A stretch of DNA of 64,000 nucleotides from Shinisaurus crocodilurus (Eukaryota > Chordata > Lepidosauria > Squamata > Shinisauridae), in NCBI GenBank assembly GCA_021292165.1, contig CM037879.1, positions 165,098,886-165,162,885 on the forward strand, read 5' to 3'. Below, one piece after another: positions 21,313-32,364 of this stretch. How positions within the stretch are numbered: position 1 is the first letter of the stretch; each line of letters starts with the position of its first letter. The notes below the pieces were generated by a model that was given only the letters and a program-made list of their open reading frames with translations, was not told where the DNA came from and searched no databases. Position numbers and translations under genes: made by a program.

Positions 21313-21448
21313 CAGCTTTCCCCAAGCTGGTGGCCTCCAGATGTTTTGGGCTACAACTCCCAGCAGTCCTGACCATTGGGCATACTGGCTGGGGCTGGTG
21401 AGAGTTAAAGTCCAAAACATCTGGAGGGCACCAGCTTGGGGAAGGCTG
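21313..21448. mobile_element. Palindromic hAT-type MITE, family A (copy 6)
   Basis: Ends CAGCTTTCCCCAAGCTGG and CCAGCTTGGGGAAGGCTG. The 8-bp flanks ATTTAGCT (21305-21312) and ATTTAGAT (21449-21456) match at 7 of 8. Confidence 0.9.
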
Positions 21449-21456
21449 ATTTAGAT

Positions 21457-22130
21457 ATTCAGCATAAGCACTGAAGGGATGGGAAACAAGAATTTTTTCT
21501 CATTGGATAGGGAAACAGACGCACACAACATTTGGTCATGAGTCCCGTCCCCCCCCAGCCAATTGGCACCCTCGCAACAGGGTTGCAAATGGCTGGGAAA
21601 GAGCCATGCAGTCAGCCCAACCCACAGGCTTGCTTGTTTCACACACATTCCCAGTGGCATGGGACCACACCACAAGAACGCAGTTCCTACATCACTGTGT
21701 GTTAAGTGGCAGGCCTCAGCAGTAGCAGGTCTCAGCGGTGGCCTACTACATGTGGTCAGTAAGGGGGGGTGTCTGGAGACAGGAGCATAGATCAGAACAG
21801 GCAAGGCCTTCAAAGAAGGCAGACCAGAATCAGTGGGCCCAGAGGTAGGTGCACAGTCAGAACCAGGCAGGTCAAGCACCTGAGCAGGTAAACTGAGAAC
21901 AGGGAGACTACAGGCAGGAGTATAGTCAAAGCCAGGCAAGGGTCAAGATCCAAGGCAACACTCAAGATGCAGGAGTGTGAGCAGAGCCTACTCGCTTCAG
22001 ACAAGTTGCTCAGATTGAGACACAAGCTCTGTGGCCCAAGCTTTATACAGCTTGGTGAATACGGATTGGCCTGTGGGGTCAGCTGTCAGTACTCAGGTTG
22101 GCTGGAACTGCAGCCTAGATGGTGCCCTTG
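21457..22130. other. Non-coding; no clear repeat
   Basis: Includes a region rich in CAGGCA/CAGAAC/AGGCAGG motifs (21780-21960) without a clear period. No exon is recognised. The start of the downstream LINE's 5' UTR could lie anywhere near the right side of this stretch. Confidence 0.35.
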
Positions 22131-25100
22131 AACCAAAGATCTCAGTCTGTCTGTCTCACGGGGGATACGGCAATGCCGTTGGGAGCTATGTACTCCCAGT
22201 AGGGTCACCCATGGCGGTAAGGTCCGGGGAGAGGAACCAGACAAAGAACGATCCAAAACATAAAGTCCTCAACGGCAGAACAGGCGGAAGATAATTAAAC
22301 CTAAATTACAACGGCTGTGAAGGCGGATGAAGGCTGCAGCAGAGAATGGTTTTCCAATCGTCAGGGTAACCGTGCCATTGGATCTCTGCCGTCCTCTGTC
22401 AAGTTTGTGTGGTGATTCGTTGTGCACCGATCTCCCCACATAAAACAGTTTCACGCACAGGCGTCTTCCAACCCAACCCATCCAACCCAACCCAACCCAA
22501 ACAAACAAACAAACAAACAAACAAAAAAGTCCCATGGCGACTGGCGAATGGCAACGGGGGCAGGACTGTGAATCTGGAAGCCCCTAGTCATGGACCAGCA
22601 CATGGGCGGTGGATGCAGACTCAGTCGCCCTGTTCAAGGAACGAGGTAGTCGAGCAGCTCGGCAGCTGTATCCATGACTGAGCAGCCCTATTTAGGATCC
22701 ACTCTGCTCACCCCGTATGGGGAGGGGGCTAGAAAAGGTGCCCTAAACATAGTCTACCTCTTTCTCCCCTGACTGGATTACCGCGTCCAGTGGGGTCACC
22801 ATTTTAGCGGTCGAAAAAGACATTTGAATTTTGGAACATGGAATATACGGACATTGCTGGATAACATAGATAGTGAACGCCCTGAGCGTAGGACTGCTAT
22901 TATTGCAAGGGAGCTGAGACGGTTTAAAATTGACATAGCAGCACTTCAAGAAACTCGAAGGGCAGGAGAGGGACAGCTGAAAGAAGAAAAAGGAGGTTAT
23001 ACCTTCTTCTGGAAAGGACTACCTGAGCAGGACCGACGAATACATGGTGTAGGCTTTGCCATCAAAAATGAACTAGTGAACTCTTTGTCAGAAGTTCCTA
23101 CTGGCATTAACGAACGCCTGATAACTCTTCGATTAAAGCTCGCCAATAACCAACAGGTAACTATTTTGAGCGCTTATGCACCAACATTAGATGCTGATGA
23201 TGACATCAAGGAAAGTTTTTACAGCCAGTTGGACACTCTCCTGTCAGAGATACCTAAGGAGGATAAAATTATCCTCCTGGGCGATTTTAACGCAAGAGTC
23301 GGGCGTGACTTTGATTTATGGCCAGAAACTATTGGAAAAGACGGAGTTGGTAATAGCAACCCGAACGGACTCTTACTTTTGTCTATATGTGCAGAGCATA
23401 ATCTCACTATCACAAACACGCTCTTTCGACAAAAGAATAAGTTTAAAACATCATGGCAGCACCCACGGTCAAAGCACTGGCATCTTCTGGATTATGTAAT
23501 TGTCCGTGTTAGAGATCGCCGCGATGTACTTCTTACTAGGGCCATGGTGAGTGCCGACGACTGCTGGACAGACCACCGACTAATCCGGTCCACAATGGTT
23601 ATCAACATTGCTCCCCAACGTAGGCTTCAAGGAAGGAAACCAAGGCGTAAAATGAACATCCAAGTCCTTCAAGATCCTATTAAGCAAACTCGTCTTCAAT
23701 CACTTCTTAAGGAACATCTACCTACGGAACCTCCTGACAACATTGAGGACCATTGGTCTAAGCTGAAAACCTCCATTACTGCAGCTTGTGAACAAACTAT
23801 TGGATATGAAACTAAGAAACATCAGGATTGGTTTGATGAAAATGACAATGAGATTAAATATATAATTGACCAAAAAAGGAAAGCCTTCCAAATATGGCAA
23901 AATGATATTAACTGCGCTGCCAAGAAAAAAACCTACGCTAGCGCAAAGGCTGAGGTCCAAAGAAGAACAAGAGAACTTAAGAACGCTTGGTGGAAAAAGA
24001 AAGCTGAAGAAATTCAACAACTTGCAGAATCTCATGATGCACGGGGCTTTTTTAAGGCCACAAGGGCCATTTATGGACCAAAAACCTATGGTACAAACCC
24101 TTTACAATCAAAAGATGGCACCAAACTCGTAAAAGACAAAGAGTCTATTGCACTGCGTTGGAAAGAGCATTATTATGACCTTTTAAATCGTAAGTCTAAG
24201 GTGGATAATGAGATTTTTTCGCAAATCCCGCAAAAACAAATTAAAGAGGAACTTGCAATACTCCCCACTTTGGATGAAGTAAAAAAAGCCATTAATCAAA
24301 TGAAGAACAACAAAGCTAGTGGACCAGATGGGATTCCTGCTGAAATCTTTAAAGAAGGGGGGCCCGAACTTGTACAACATCTTCATAAACTCATCGAAAA
24401 AATCTGGATAAGAGAAGAGATCCCAGAAGACTTCAGGGATGCCATAATTATCACCCTCTTTAAGAAGGGTGATAGAACAGACTGTGGAAACTATCGGGGC
24501 ATTTCTCTCTTAGCAACCGCAGGTAAAATATTTGCTAGATTCTCGCAAACCGTCTTCTATCTATTTCAGAAGAGATCCTCCCTGAAACTCAATATGGTTT
24601 CCGCCCCTCTAGAGGGACAGTAGACATGATTTTTACTGCATGTCAGCTCCAAGAAAAATGCCGGGAGCAAAATCAACCCCTTTATATGGCATTTATCGAT
24701 TTGGCTAAGGCCTTTGATACTGTAGACCGTACAGCTCTCTGGACTATCCTTATGAAAATTGGATGCCCCAATAAATTTGTGAATATCTTGCGACTTCTCC
24801 ATGACAACATGACGGCAACGGTTTTGGACAACAACGGCTCTCATGGTGCTCCATTTAAAGTAGGATCAGGTGTTAAACAGGGATGTGTTATCGCCCCAAC
24901 ATTATTTGCCATTTTCATCGCCATGGTTTTACATCTTGTCAAGGGGAAACTTCCCACCGGTGTGGGAATTATATATCGAACAGATGGAAAGCTTTTTAAT
25001 CTCAGCAGGCTGAAAGCAAAAAGTAAGGTAATTACAACCTCCGTTGTGGAACTTCAGTATGCTGATGATAATGTGGTCTCCGCACATTCAGAGGATGATC

Positions 25101-26095
25101 TCCAAACTATCCTAAATGCTTTTACAGAAGCATACGAAAAACTTGGTCTCTCACTTAACATCAAAAAAACCAAAGTGCTTCATCAGCAAGTGCAAGCCAA
25201 TCCTTTGGTGATGCCATCTATCCAGCTTGGTGGGACAATACTGGAAAATGTCGATCATTTTCTCTATCTTGGCAGCTATCTTTCTGTTACAGCTAACATC
25301 GACAGTGAAATCCAGCATCGTCTGAGCTCCGCACGTGCCGCATTTTCTCGAATGAAACATAGAGTGTTCGAGGATCGGGATATTTGTAAGAAGACCAAAA
25401 CACTGGTTTATGAAGCCATTGTATTACCAACTTTATTGTATGCCTGCGAAACATGGACTATCTATAAACGTCACTTCCACCTCCTTGAAAGGTTTCATCA
25501 ACGTTGCCTCCGGAAAATCCTGCAAATTACTTGGGAAGATAGGCGAACAAATGTCAGTGTACTGGAAGAAGCAAAGACTACTAGCATTGAAAAAATGATT
25601 CTTCAATGCCAACTTCAGTGGACCGGTCATGTTGTTCGAATGCCTGACTGCCGTCTCCCAAAGCAGTTACTTTACTCACAACTCAAGGATGGAAAGCGGA
25701 ATATCGGTGGTCAATATAAGAGGTTTAAAGATGTTCATAAGGCTAATCTAAAAAAATGCAATATAAACATCGAAAACTGGGAAGCTCTGGCCCATGAACG
25801 ATCTAAATGGAGGTTGGCCTTTCACAAAGGTTCCATGGACTTTGAAGAAGCCCGAGTGCAAGGTGAAAGGGAGAAACGTGCTAAGCGAAAAGCACGTCAA
25901 ATGAATCCTTTACAGGACCATCTTCTATCTGGTAACCTGTGTCCTCACTGTGGGAAGCTGTGTGGATCTAGAATTGGCCTCCACAGTCACTTACGGACCC
26001 ATCGCTAGAGTCTACACAATCTTCTTTAGAATTTCCTCCTTTTATCCCGGAAGACAATCTTACTCGGTCACGAGTGATCGCCTGATGATGATGAT
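22131..26095 (+). mobile_element. Near-complete APE-type LINE (RTE- or Ingi/Vingi-like)
   Basis: A probable 5' UTR (about 22131-22823, GGGGGATACGGCAATGCCGT onward) is followed by one long ORF split by a frameshift. A 3' UTR of about 85 bp ends in CTGATGATGATGATAAG. The single ORF with endonuclease, RT and a terminal zinc finger, plus the GATGAT-type tail, is typical of RTE-like and Ingi/Vingi-like elements. I cannot decide the clade without alignment. The left boundary is inferred and no target duplication was identified. Confidence 0.85.
22824..26008 (+). pseudogene. LINE polyprotein: endonuclease, reverse transcriptase, C2H2 finger; single frameshift
   Basis: The frame opens at 22824 with M-N-F-G-T-W-N-I-R-T, the conserved start of the apurinic-type endonuclease. 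Catalytic motifs follow: Q-E-T at residues 42-44, L-G-D-F-N at 152-156 and T-D-H-R-L at 249-253. RT begins around A-S-G-P-D-G-I-P-A-E and F-K-K-G-D-R. The frame breaks near 24540 by what looks like loss of one A. The continuing frame (methionine at 24626) carries F-I-D-L-A-K-A-F-D (23-31), G-V-K-Q-G-C-V-I-A-P and catalytic Y-A-D-D (145-148). It ends with C-P-H-C..H-S-H-L-R-T-H (about 439-459), a C2H2 finger that probably binds nucleic acid. The total is about 1,060 codons with no in-frame stop other than that caused by the frameshift, so it inserted recently. Confidence 0.92.
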
Positions 26096-26139
26096 AAGAT
26101 ACGGAAGACCTGGTTCAACACACACACACTCACCTCCTT

Positions 26140-26190
26140 ACAGAGAAAGGAAGGAAGGAAAGAAGGAAGGAAGGAAGGAAGGAAGGAAGA
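26140..26190. repeat. (GGAA)n microsatellite
   Basis: GGAAGGAAGGAA-type run just beyond the LINE 3' end. Confidence 0.9.
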
Positions 26191-26448
26191 CACCTTTGCC
26201 AGCAAACAGAAACCACACACATTCCGCACAGCACCTTCTTCAGAAAATAGAGGGGACATAAGCACACCATTTCCATTATCTGGAAACCTCTATATTGGCA
26301 AAGGCCTTCCAGGTGTACAATAAAGCAGTATGTACATCAACTTATGTCATCTACTTCAAAGTAGGATGCATAAAACCAAGTATGAAGTTGGCCTGGGAAA
26401 ACTCCACAAAAGTGTCATATATTGATCTGCGCAATCTAACGGTGGACA

Positions 26449-26505
26449 GAAGGTAAATCTCCAGATATTTTGGATGTCAACTCCCAGAAGCCCCTGCCAG
26501 CATGG
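26449..26505. mobile_element. Half of a family A/J palindromic element
   Basis: GGTAAATCTCCAGATATTTT then AACTCCCAGAAGCCCC and GCCAGCATGGCCAA match the left arm and centre of family A/J. The right arm is missing and is replaced by a telomere-like tract. Confidence 0.6.
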
Positions 26506-26545
26506 CCAACCCTAACCCTAACTCTAACCATAGCCCTAACCCTTT
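26505..26545. repeat. Interstitial telomere-like repeat (CCCTAA)n
   Basis: About six units of CCCTAA, some with single-base changes (for example CTCTAACC and ATAGCCCTAACCC), directly abut the half MITE. Confidence 0.85.
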
Positions 26546-26589
26546 TTTCTGTCTAAACTTGCATAGGATTGCACCCTAAACTTATTATA

Positions 26590-26715
26590 ATCTCCCTCAA
26601 CAAAGCAGAGTGCAGGCTTTGCATACAGAAGGTCCCAGGTTCAGTCCTGGATATCTCCAGCTAAAGACTCTCAGGTAGCAGATTTAAGAAAGACCTGTGC
26701 CAGTCAGAACAGACA
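26590..26715 (+). repeat. tRNA-derived SINE fragment
   Basis: CAGAGTGCAGGCTTTGCATA, then AGAAGGTCCCAGGTTCAGTC (B box) and CTGGATATCTCCAGC, follow the head and body of the Sauria-type SINE. It is diverged. Confidence 0.55.
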
Positions 26716-27245
26716 AAACTTGGCCAGAACGGTGGTGCAGCTAGGGCTGGACCTCAGGACCAAGGGCCAGGTCCCCACAGTCCAGGAGACGCCCCTCCCA
26801 CGACCACCCAGCAGAGCTACAGGTGACGAGGCAGCAGCAAGTAGGCTCGCATGGACATGCCAGGCCACACTGAGACTGTCACTTGCCATTGCATCACCCT
26901 TTCTTTCTTCTCATTTTAAAAACATTTTATAGTCAGGGAGCAGCCGGTCGAGCGCGTACATGGTTACAGATGCTCATTTCCTTAGGTTTGCGTTAAAATA
27001 TCTATTACATAGTTTATATAATGGATATCTATATTATATACAAATATGTACAACAAAATGGCACTTTTTCCCAGGTCAATGCGTATAGTATCAAGCTAAT
27101 CTCCATTTTCTTCCTGGAGTCATGACGGTGCTATGACGTCAGTGAGTTTGAAATGCGAAACTGCACATGCTTAGAGTATCGCTTTCTTTGGGGGGGGGGG
27201 GAATGGGGGTCAGCGAACACTTTTGTTTTGTTTGTCGCTCTAATG
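26716..27245. other. Non-coding; no repeat recognised
   Basis: Contains an AT-rich part (26990-27060) and a G-run at about 27190. No exon was recognised. Confidence 0.35.
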
Positions 27246-27336
27246 CAGTGTTCTCCAACCTTGGGTCTACGCTGGCTGGGGCATGCTGGGAGTTGTAGGC
27301 CAAAAACATCTGGGGACCCAAGGTTGGAGAACACTG
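27246..27336. mobile_element. Palindromic hAT-type MITE, family B (copy 3, internally deleted)
   Basis: Ends CAGTGTTCTCCAACCTTGGG and CCCAAGGTTGGAGAACACTG. The 8-bp flanks CTCTAATG (27238-27245) and CTCTAACG (27337-27344) match at 7 of 8. It is about 45 bp shorter than copy 1 because part of the left arm is deleted. Confidence 0.9.
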
Positions 27337-27344
27337 CTCTAACG

Positions 27345-28321
27345 TATCAGGAACGGAGAAGCAGTTGTAAAGCATGAGATGGTGGTAGGCAAGGCGGGGA
27401 AGAGAAGAGGAATGTTAGTTCTCCGCTTCACCAGTGAAGTAATACACATGAACGTCGAGAGGGAGCCCCAGCCACACCCCCAGAAGACCATTAAATCAGG
27501 AGTCTAAAATCATCTTGCTGAACCACGGGGAGATAGACCAATTATCTGACTCAGTGGGAAGGATCCAATGGTGTCATGTTGCTAGCAGCATTTATGTTGC
27601 GCTCGTGGAAACCGATGCTTGCACAACATCCACAGCACTCGCTAGCATCATGCGTTTCCCTGGAACCAGGCGCACTAGCAAGCGTTACTGACTTTCCTAG
27701 CAAGGGTCAGTGGGGACACTGGAAGGAGTATTGCTCTCTACATAGTATACTAGATAACTAGGCTCAGTTTCCCAGCGTCAATGAGTTTTCTGTGCTAATG
27801 CCATCCCCTTATAGTCCGCTTGGCACTCTGCATATCAGTGTCACCCTACTTCAAGATTTCTCATCTCTGCCGATGGCTTCTGAATCTATTCGGAGCCAAC
27901 GTGGAATCTAATTTGAGTTGCTCTGCTACATAATTGATTGGAGTGCTTTTGGGTAAGTGAAATTCAATGATGTTCCCTTGAAAAGTCTTTGTTAATGCAG
28001 CCTAAGTAAAAAGCACTTAGGGGATGAAGCTGAAATTGAACAGGAAGGAGAGGTTGACTATTGGGTCAAACCTCCCTCTGGCTGCCAGAATTCAGAAATA
28101 TGAGATGGGACAGAAGCAGAAGGGCACTCTGGACTATGGAGAAGGTGATGGATCACAGTAAAGAACTGGAACAACATTCAAAAATTAGTGATGTAATTCC
28201 AGCACTTGCTTCACTTTTATCACATTGGACCAAGAGCATATTTCGAAATGCCAGCAACTTAAGTAATGCTAGGAACGTATTAAGTCTTCTGGTCCTAAGC
28301 CATTCATATTGTCATTTCTTT
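27345..28321. other. Non-coding; no clear repeat
   Basis: No exon or known repeat was identified. GCTAGCAGCATTTATGTTGC and related segments between 27570 and 27720 have some internal inverted symmetry, but I could not define ends. Confidence 0.35.
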
Positions 28322-28494
28322 GATATCATAGATTTCATAGATTTCATAGATCATAGAGTTGGAAGGAGCCTACAAGGCTATCGAGTCCAACCCCCTGTTC
28401 AATGCAGGAAACTAGAGGAGGGGTCTCCCATCCAAGTAATAACCAGGCCTGACCCTGCTTAGTTTTCCACACTCAGACAAGCTGAGCCAGCAGG
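28322..28494 (-). repeat. 5S rRNA-derived SINE with CR1-type tail (copy 1)
   Basis: On the plus strand the order is: TCATAGA repeats; GAGTTGGAAGGAGCCTAC and GTCCAACCCCCTGTTC, which is the reverse of the CR1 3' UTR; GGTCTCCCATCCAAGTAATA; and ACCAGGCCTGACCCTGCTTA, the reverse complement of the 5S rRNA internal promoter region. The 5S head suggests RNA polymerase III transcription. The tail matches the CR1 element at 19400-19470, consistent with CR1-driven mobilisation. Confidence 0.85.
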
Positions 28495-28679
28495 AAGAAA
28501 AGTACTGATGTCCCCAGCAGTCAGGAACAGCATATTGCTTTTTAGTTTTCCTTCTCTTCCCTTTTAAAAAAATTGCCTTCTCTAACACTGAGGGCCCACT
28601 GAAATACACTGGTACTCTTTGCAGTGGCTCCCTCCAAATATTCACTTGACCCAGCATCATACATTAGCTCAGTACCAGA

Positions 28680-28913
28680 GGGTGCTTTCAGACGAGGCGT
28701 TTCTTGTGCAATTGCCCTGCCCCGTTTACAGAATTTCACGGGGGTCCAGATGACATCGTCTTCCATTTGAAACCCTCCCGTGTTTTCCCACTGCTCCTTC
28801 CATCTTTTTTCTTCCCAGAAAAAAAAAATCCATTAAGGAGGGGAAGATGGAATAGCTGTATACTGCCTTTCGATTGGTAGTGCTAGGAGGCGTCTGTCTG
28901 GAAGCACCCAGAA
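28680..28913. mobile_element. MITE-like inverted-repeat element, family I
   Basis: Ends GGTGCTTTCAGACGAGGCG and CGTCTGTCTGGAAGCACC form inverted repeats. A half-site, CGCCTCATCTGGAAGCACCC, occurs near 31650. No convincing target duplication. Confidence 0.5.
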
Positions 28914-28949
28914 TGTTAGGGAAACCACAGCAGGATTGTGCTGCTACAT

Positions 28950-29400
28950 AAACCTTGACACTTGCTCCATCCTGGAAATTTCAATTGGGCTGTGATCCTG
29001 TACTCCTGTGGTCCACAATGTGGTGTCCGCAGGGCCAGGCTGAGGCCCCTGCCAAGCTGTTCCCCCCCCCTCTGCAAACGCATGGAGCTATTTCTCCATT
29101 CGCTTGTATGATGAGGAGGTGCCCTACCCAAAAATGGCTGGAGTAGAAGCCTACCACCACCAAGGATCCTTAGTGCAACGATGTCCTTGGCAGGGGGTGG
29201 GCTTCTACCCCACTCCAAGCAATTTGGGGCAGGGAGGTTTTCTCCCTCCCTGTTCAAATGAGTGGAGCAATTCCCCCATTCACTTGAATAGGGCAGGAAA
29301 AAAGCCCTCCCTGCTGAAAAATGGTTGGAGGGGGTAGAAGCGTACCCCCTGCCAAGGACTCTTGGGGCAACAGGTCTTAATAGGTCTTAACCTATAATTA
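28950..29400. repeat. Diverged tandem repeat of ~200 bp
   Basis: GTAGAAGCCTACCACCACCA with AAGGATCCTTAGTGCAAC (about 29145) recurs as GTAGAAGCGTACCCCCTGCC with AAGGACTCTTGGGGCAAC (about 29334). In both copies it follows AAAAATGG(C/T)TGGAG. Origin unknown. Confidence 0.55.
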
Positions 29401-29514
29401 GCCCCACACAGCTTGGGACTGCAATACTTGATGGAATGCCTCTCCCAGTCCCAACCACAATCTAGCTGGACACTGCGCTCAACATCTGGGGCCTTCCTCC
29501 GAGGGAGGCTCGGT

Positions 29515-29940
29515 TGGTGGCAACAAAGAAGAGGGCCTTTGCTGTGGTAGCCCCCCAATTATGGAGCAAGCTCTGCACTGAGGCCTGCCTGGCACCAGTT
29601 TGACTATCCTTTCAGCACCAGGTTAAGACTGCCCTCTATGCCGAGACAATTAACAGCTCTAAATAGTACACAGGGGTGGTGGTTATGTGAGCTTTTCATC
29701 AGGTCTAGTTGTATTAACTTGTTCTTAGTTATTTAAGTCATTTTTAAATTCATTTTTTAAATTTCAGTAGTGACATTTTTATGATGTTTTTATTGTTTGT
29801 ATTTTATATTGCCTTTTATTGTATTTTATTGTTGTAAACTGCCCAGAGAGCTTTGGCTATTGGGCGGTATAGAAATACAATAATAATAATAATAATAATA
29901 ACAACAACAACAACAACAACAACAACAGGTTTCCCGCCCT
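29515..29940 (+). mobile_element. L2-type LINE 3' end
   Basis: GAGGGCCTTTGCTGTGGTAG, TTATGGAGCAAGCTCTGCAC and CTTTCAGCACCAGGTTAAGA are the L2 coding end. A T-rich UTR with AAACTGCCCAGAGAGCTTTG follows, then an AAT/AAC tail (29878-29928). Confidence 0.75.
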
Positions 29941-31325
29941 ACTCCCCGTCCAGCTGATTTTCAGCAGGACAGCTTCTCCTTGCCTCATGCAGATGAATGG
30001 AGAAATTGTTCCATTCATTTGCATAGGATGGAAGGAGAAAGAGAAAAGTAGGGGGAGAGTGAGAAAAGACAGAGAGAGAAGCCAGAGTGAGAGAGAGAGA
30101 GAAAGCACACAGAGAGAGAGAGAAGGGGGGGGGGTCCCCAACATTTTTGCGATTAGCCACCACAGCCACCTACAGCTGCAAATTTGTGGTGGTACCCAGG
30201 GCCATTTTTCAAAATTCCAAATGTGCCCACAGAGGTTGGGGACCCTGGGAGCTGTTGGGGGTTTTTTTCCCCCTGCCTGCAAATCCCATAAAAATCAGTG
30301 CAAGGAAAGAGCAGGGAAGGAGAGAAGGAGAAAGACATTGGGGGGGGGGGGGATGTTGCAAAACAGGTTCTACAGCTTTAAAGCCACCCCTATCAGTAAG
30401 AGTTATAATACCGCTAGGCTGGAACACACACAACTTGGTAGTGCATGGAAACTGCAAGCAGGGTGGGGTGGGGTGGAGAACGTAATAAAAGTGGTTTGAG
30501 AAACAAGAGAATACTGTGGGAGAAATAGCACCAGCACAATAGGTTGTCAGGAGGGATGTCCTGTGCCCCATGCATAAGCCAGAAGTTTGAGTACAGGGAT
30601 GAAATGTTCATGTAGATTTGCCTTGTTTCATGTCCCATCTTTGCATGTACCAGCCAGTGAAAAAAAGAGGTGCAGGTTTTCTGTACTTCTCTCCCCTGGC
30701 AGCAAAATCCTCCGTCAGACTTCAGATACTTTGACAGTGGCAATGAGATGTGCATGCCACCACCGTTGCATCTGCACCACCAAAAATGGCAGCAGCACAT
30801 CTCCTTCCCTCCTATAACATCACTGCACTCTGTGGGTGTTTCCCTTAGCACTACTAATCAAAAGGCAAGCGCAGCAATTCTGACTTTGCACTTTTCTGCA
30901 TGAGATATTTATTGTGCACACATGATTCCTTACTCATGGTTGTTTACAGGTTCTTTAGATGACATCATGATCCTTCATTTCGCTTCTGTTTTTAAAGAAC
31001 TCTTTTCTGGGGGGGCTTAGAGCAGGGAAAATGGGGTATTATTTCAAAAAGCGAAAGAAAAGGTATTTGTGTAATTGCTTGTGTAATTGCAATAGCTGTA
31101 GCAGAGCACCACCTAGAGGTTATGTAGCCAAAAAAAAAAGGAAAAGAAAAGCTCTTTGTGTAGAGCTCGGGTCTCAATTCTGCGATGAAACTGAAAGTAG
31201 ATACTTCGATTAACAGCCTTGTGTAGAAAAGCAGTTTTTCTCCATCATGGATTTTCCGCAGCAAGGAAAACGATGGAAGAAGTGGTGAGAAAACATGGGA
31301 GGATTGTAAGTGGAAGATGGCAATA
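29941..31325. other. Non-coding; purine-rich tracts, no exon
   Basis: GA-rich tracts occur at about 30040-30130 and 30300-30345, each with a G-run. The rest (30360-31325) has no recognised repeat. ORFs here follow the low-complexity tracts. Confidence 0.4.
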
Positions 31326-31579
31326 CAGTAATACCTTGGATTACAAGTAACTTGGTTTGAGAGCGTTTTGCAAGACAAGCAAATTTTTAAATATTTATTT
31401 TAAAAATTTTGACTTGATATACAAGTGACGTCTTGCAATACAAGTACTGTAGTATGGCTTAAATTAAAAATCTCTGTACAATTTTTTTGGGGAAATTTCG
31501 TTTTGATATAAGAGTGTTTTGGGTTACAAGCACGTTTCCGGAACTACCGGAACTATGCTCTCAATCCAAGGCATGACTG
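31326..31579 (-). mobile_element. Tigger/mariner-type MITE, family T (copy 2)
   Basis: Ends CAGTAATACCTTGGATTAC and AATCCAAGGCATGACTG, flanked by TA on both sides. It is the inverted equivalent of copies 1 and 3, 254 bp, with a CCGGAACTACCGGAACTA micro-duplication near its right end. Confidence 0.9.
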
Positions 31580-31599
31580 TATCTGGATGCCTCCCCCTC

Positions 31600-32364
31600 C
31601 CCTGCCCAGTAATAATCTGTAAATGAGGCAGGGCAATGATGCTATAAACGCCTCATCTGGAAGCACCCGGCATCTCACCAGCCTTGCCCCAGCCCCATCA
31701 GCTGCTACAGGTGGAGGGGAAGGACAGGAAACCAGTCCTGTGTTGTGATGTCAAAATACATTAAATACTTCTAGATGTTACAGAGGGGGAGCTAGATACA
31801 CAGCCACTGTTTTAATCCATTTGGCCAAGGCTGCTTGATTTTTCTGGGTGGTGGGGAGAGTGTTGATTTTTCTGCCGTAGGAAGAAATTGGGGAGTTTCA
31901 TTTTATTAAAATACCTTAATAAATTAACTTTAATTTAAACATACTGGATGCTTTGTATTAAGTTGTTGCTACTTTACACTGACTATAATAAAACATATTA
32001 GAGAACGTTACTTATTGGGTAGATTAGAAATGTAATAAATAAATAAATATTTTTTAAATTTATTTATTCATTTGAGAATTTTAAGTGTAGTGTCCAATGA
32101 ATGGCTTAGGAGATTGGCCTTGGGTGTTTTTTTTCCCCCTGCTTGAGTATACAGTGGGCAGGAAATGCTCATTTATATTCATTTCATTGCTTTGAGGCAT
32201 TGAAATGGTCCTAATCTTACTTCTAGTTCTGCAGTCACTGAACTTTTTTTTTTAACCATTGAATATGTGTGTATTTTTAACCATTAACCGTTTTTAATGA
32301 TTGAACCATTTGTCTGATCATCTGTTTCTTGAAATACTGTACTTTCAGCCACTGTCCTAACTGT
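31600..32364. other. Non-coding; no clear repeat
   Basis: A family I half-site lies near 31650. The rest is AT-rich with an ATTTATT-type run (32035-32075). No exon was seen. Confidence 0.35.
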
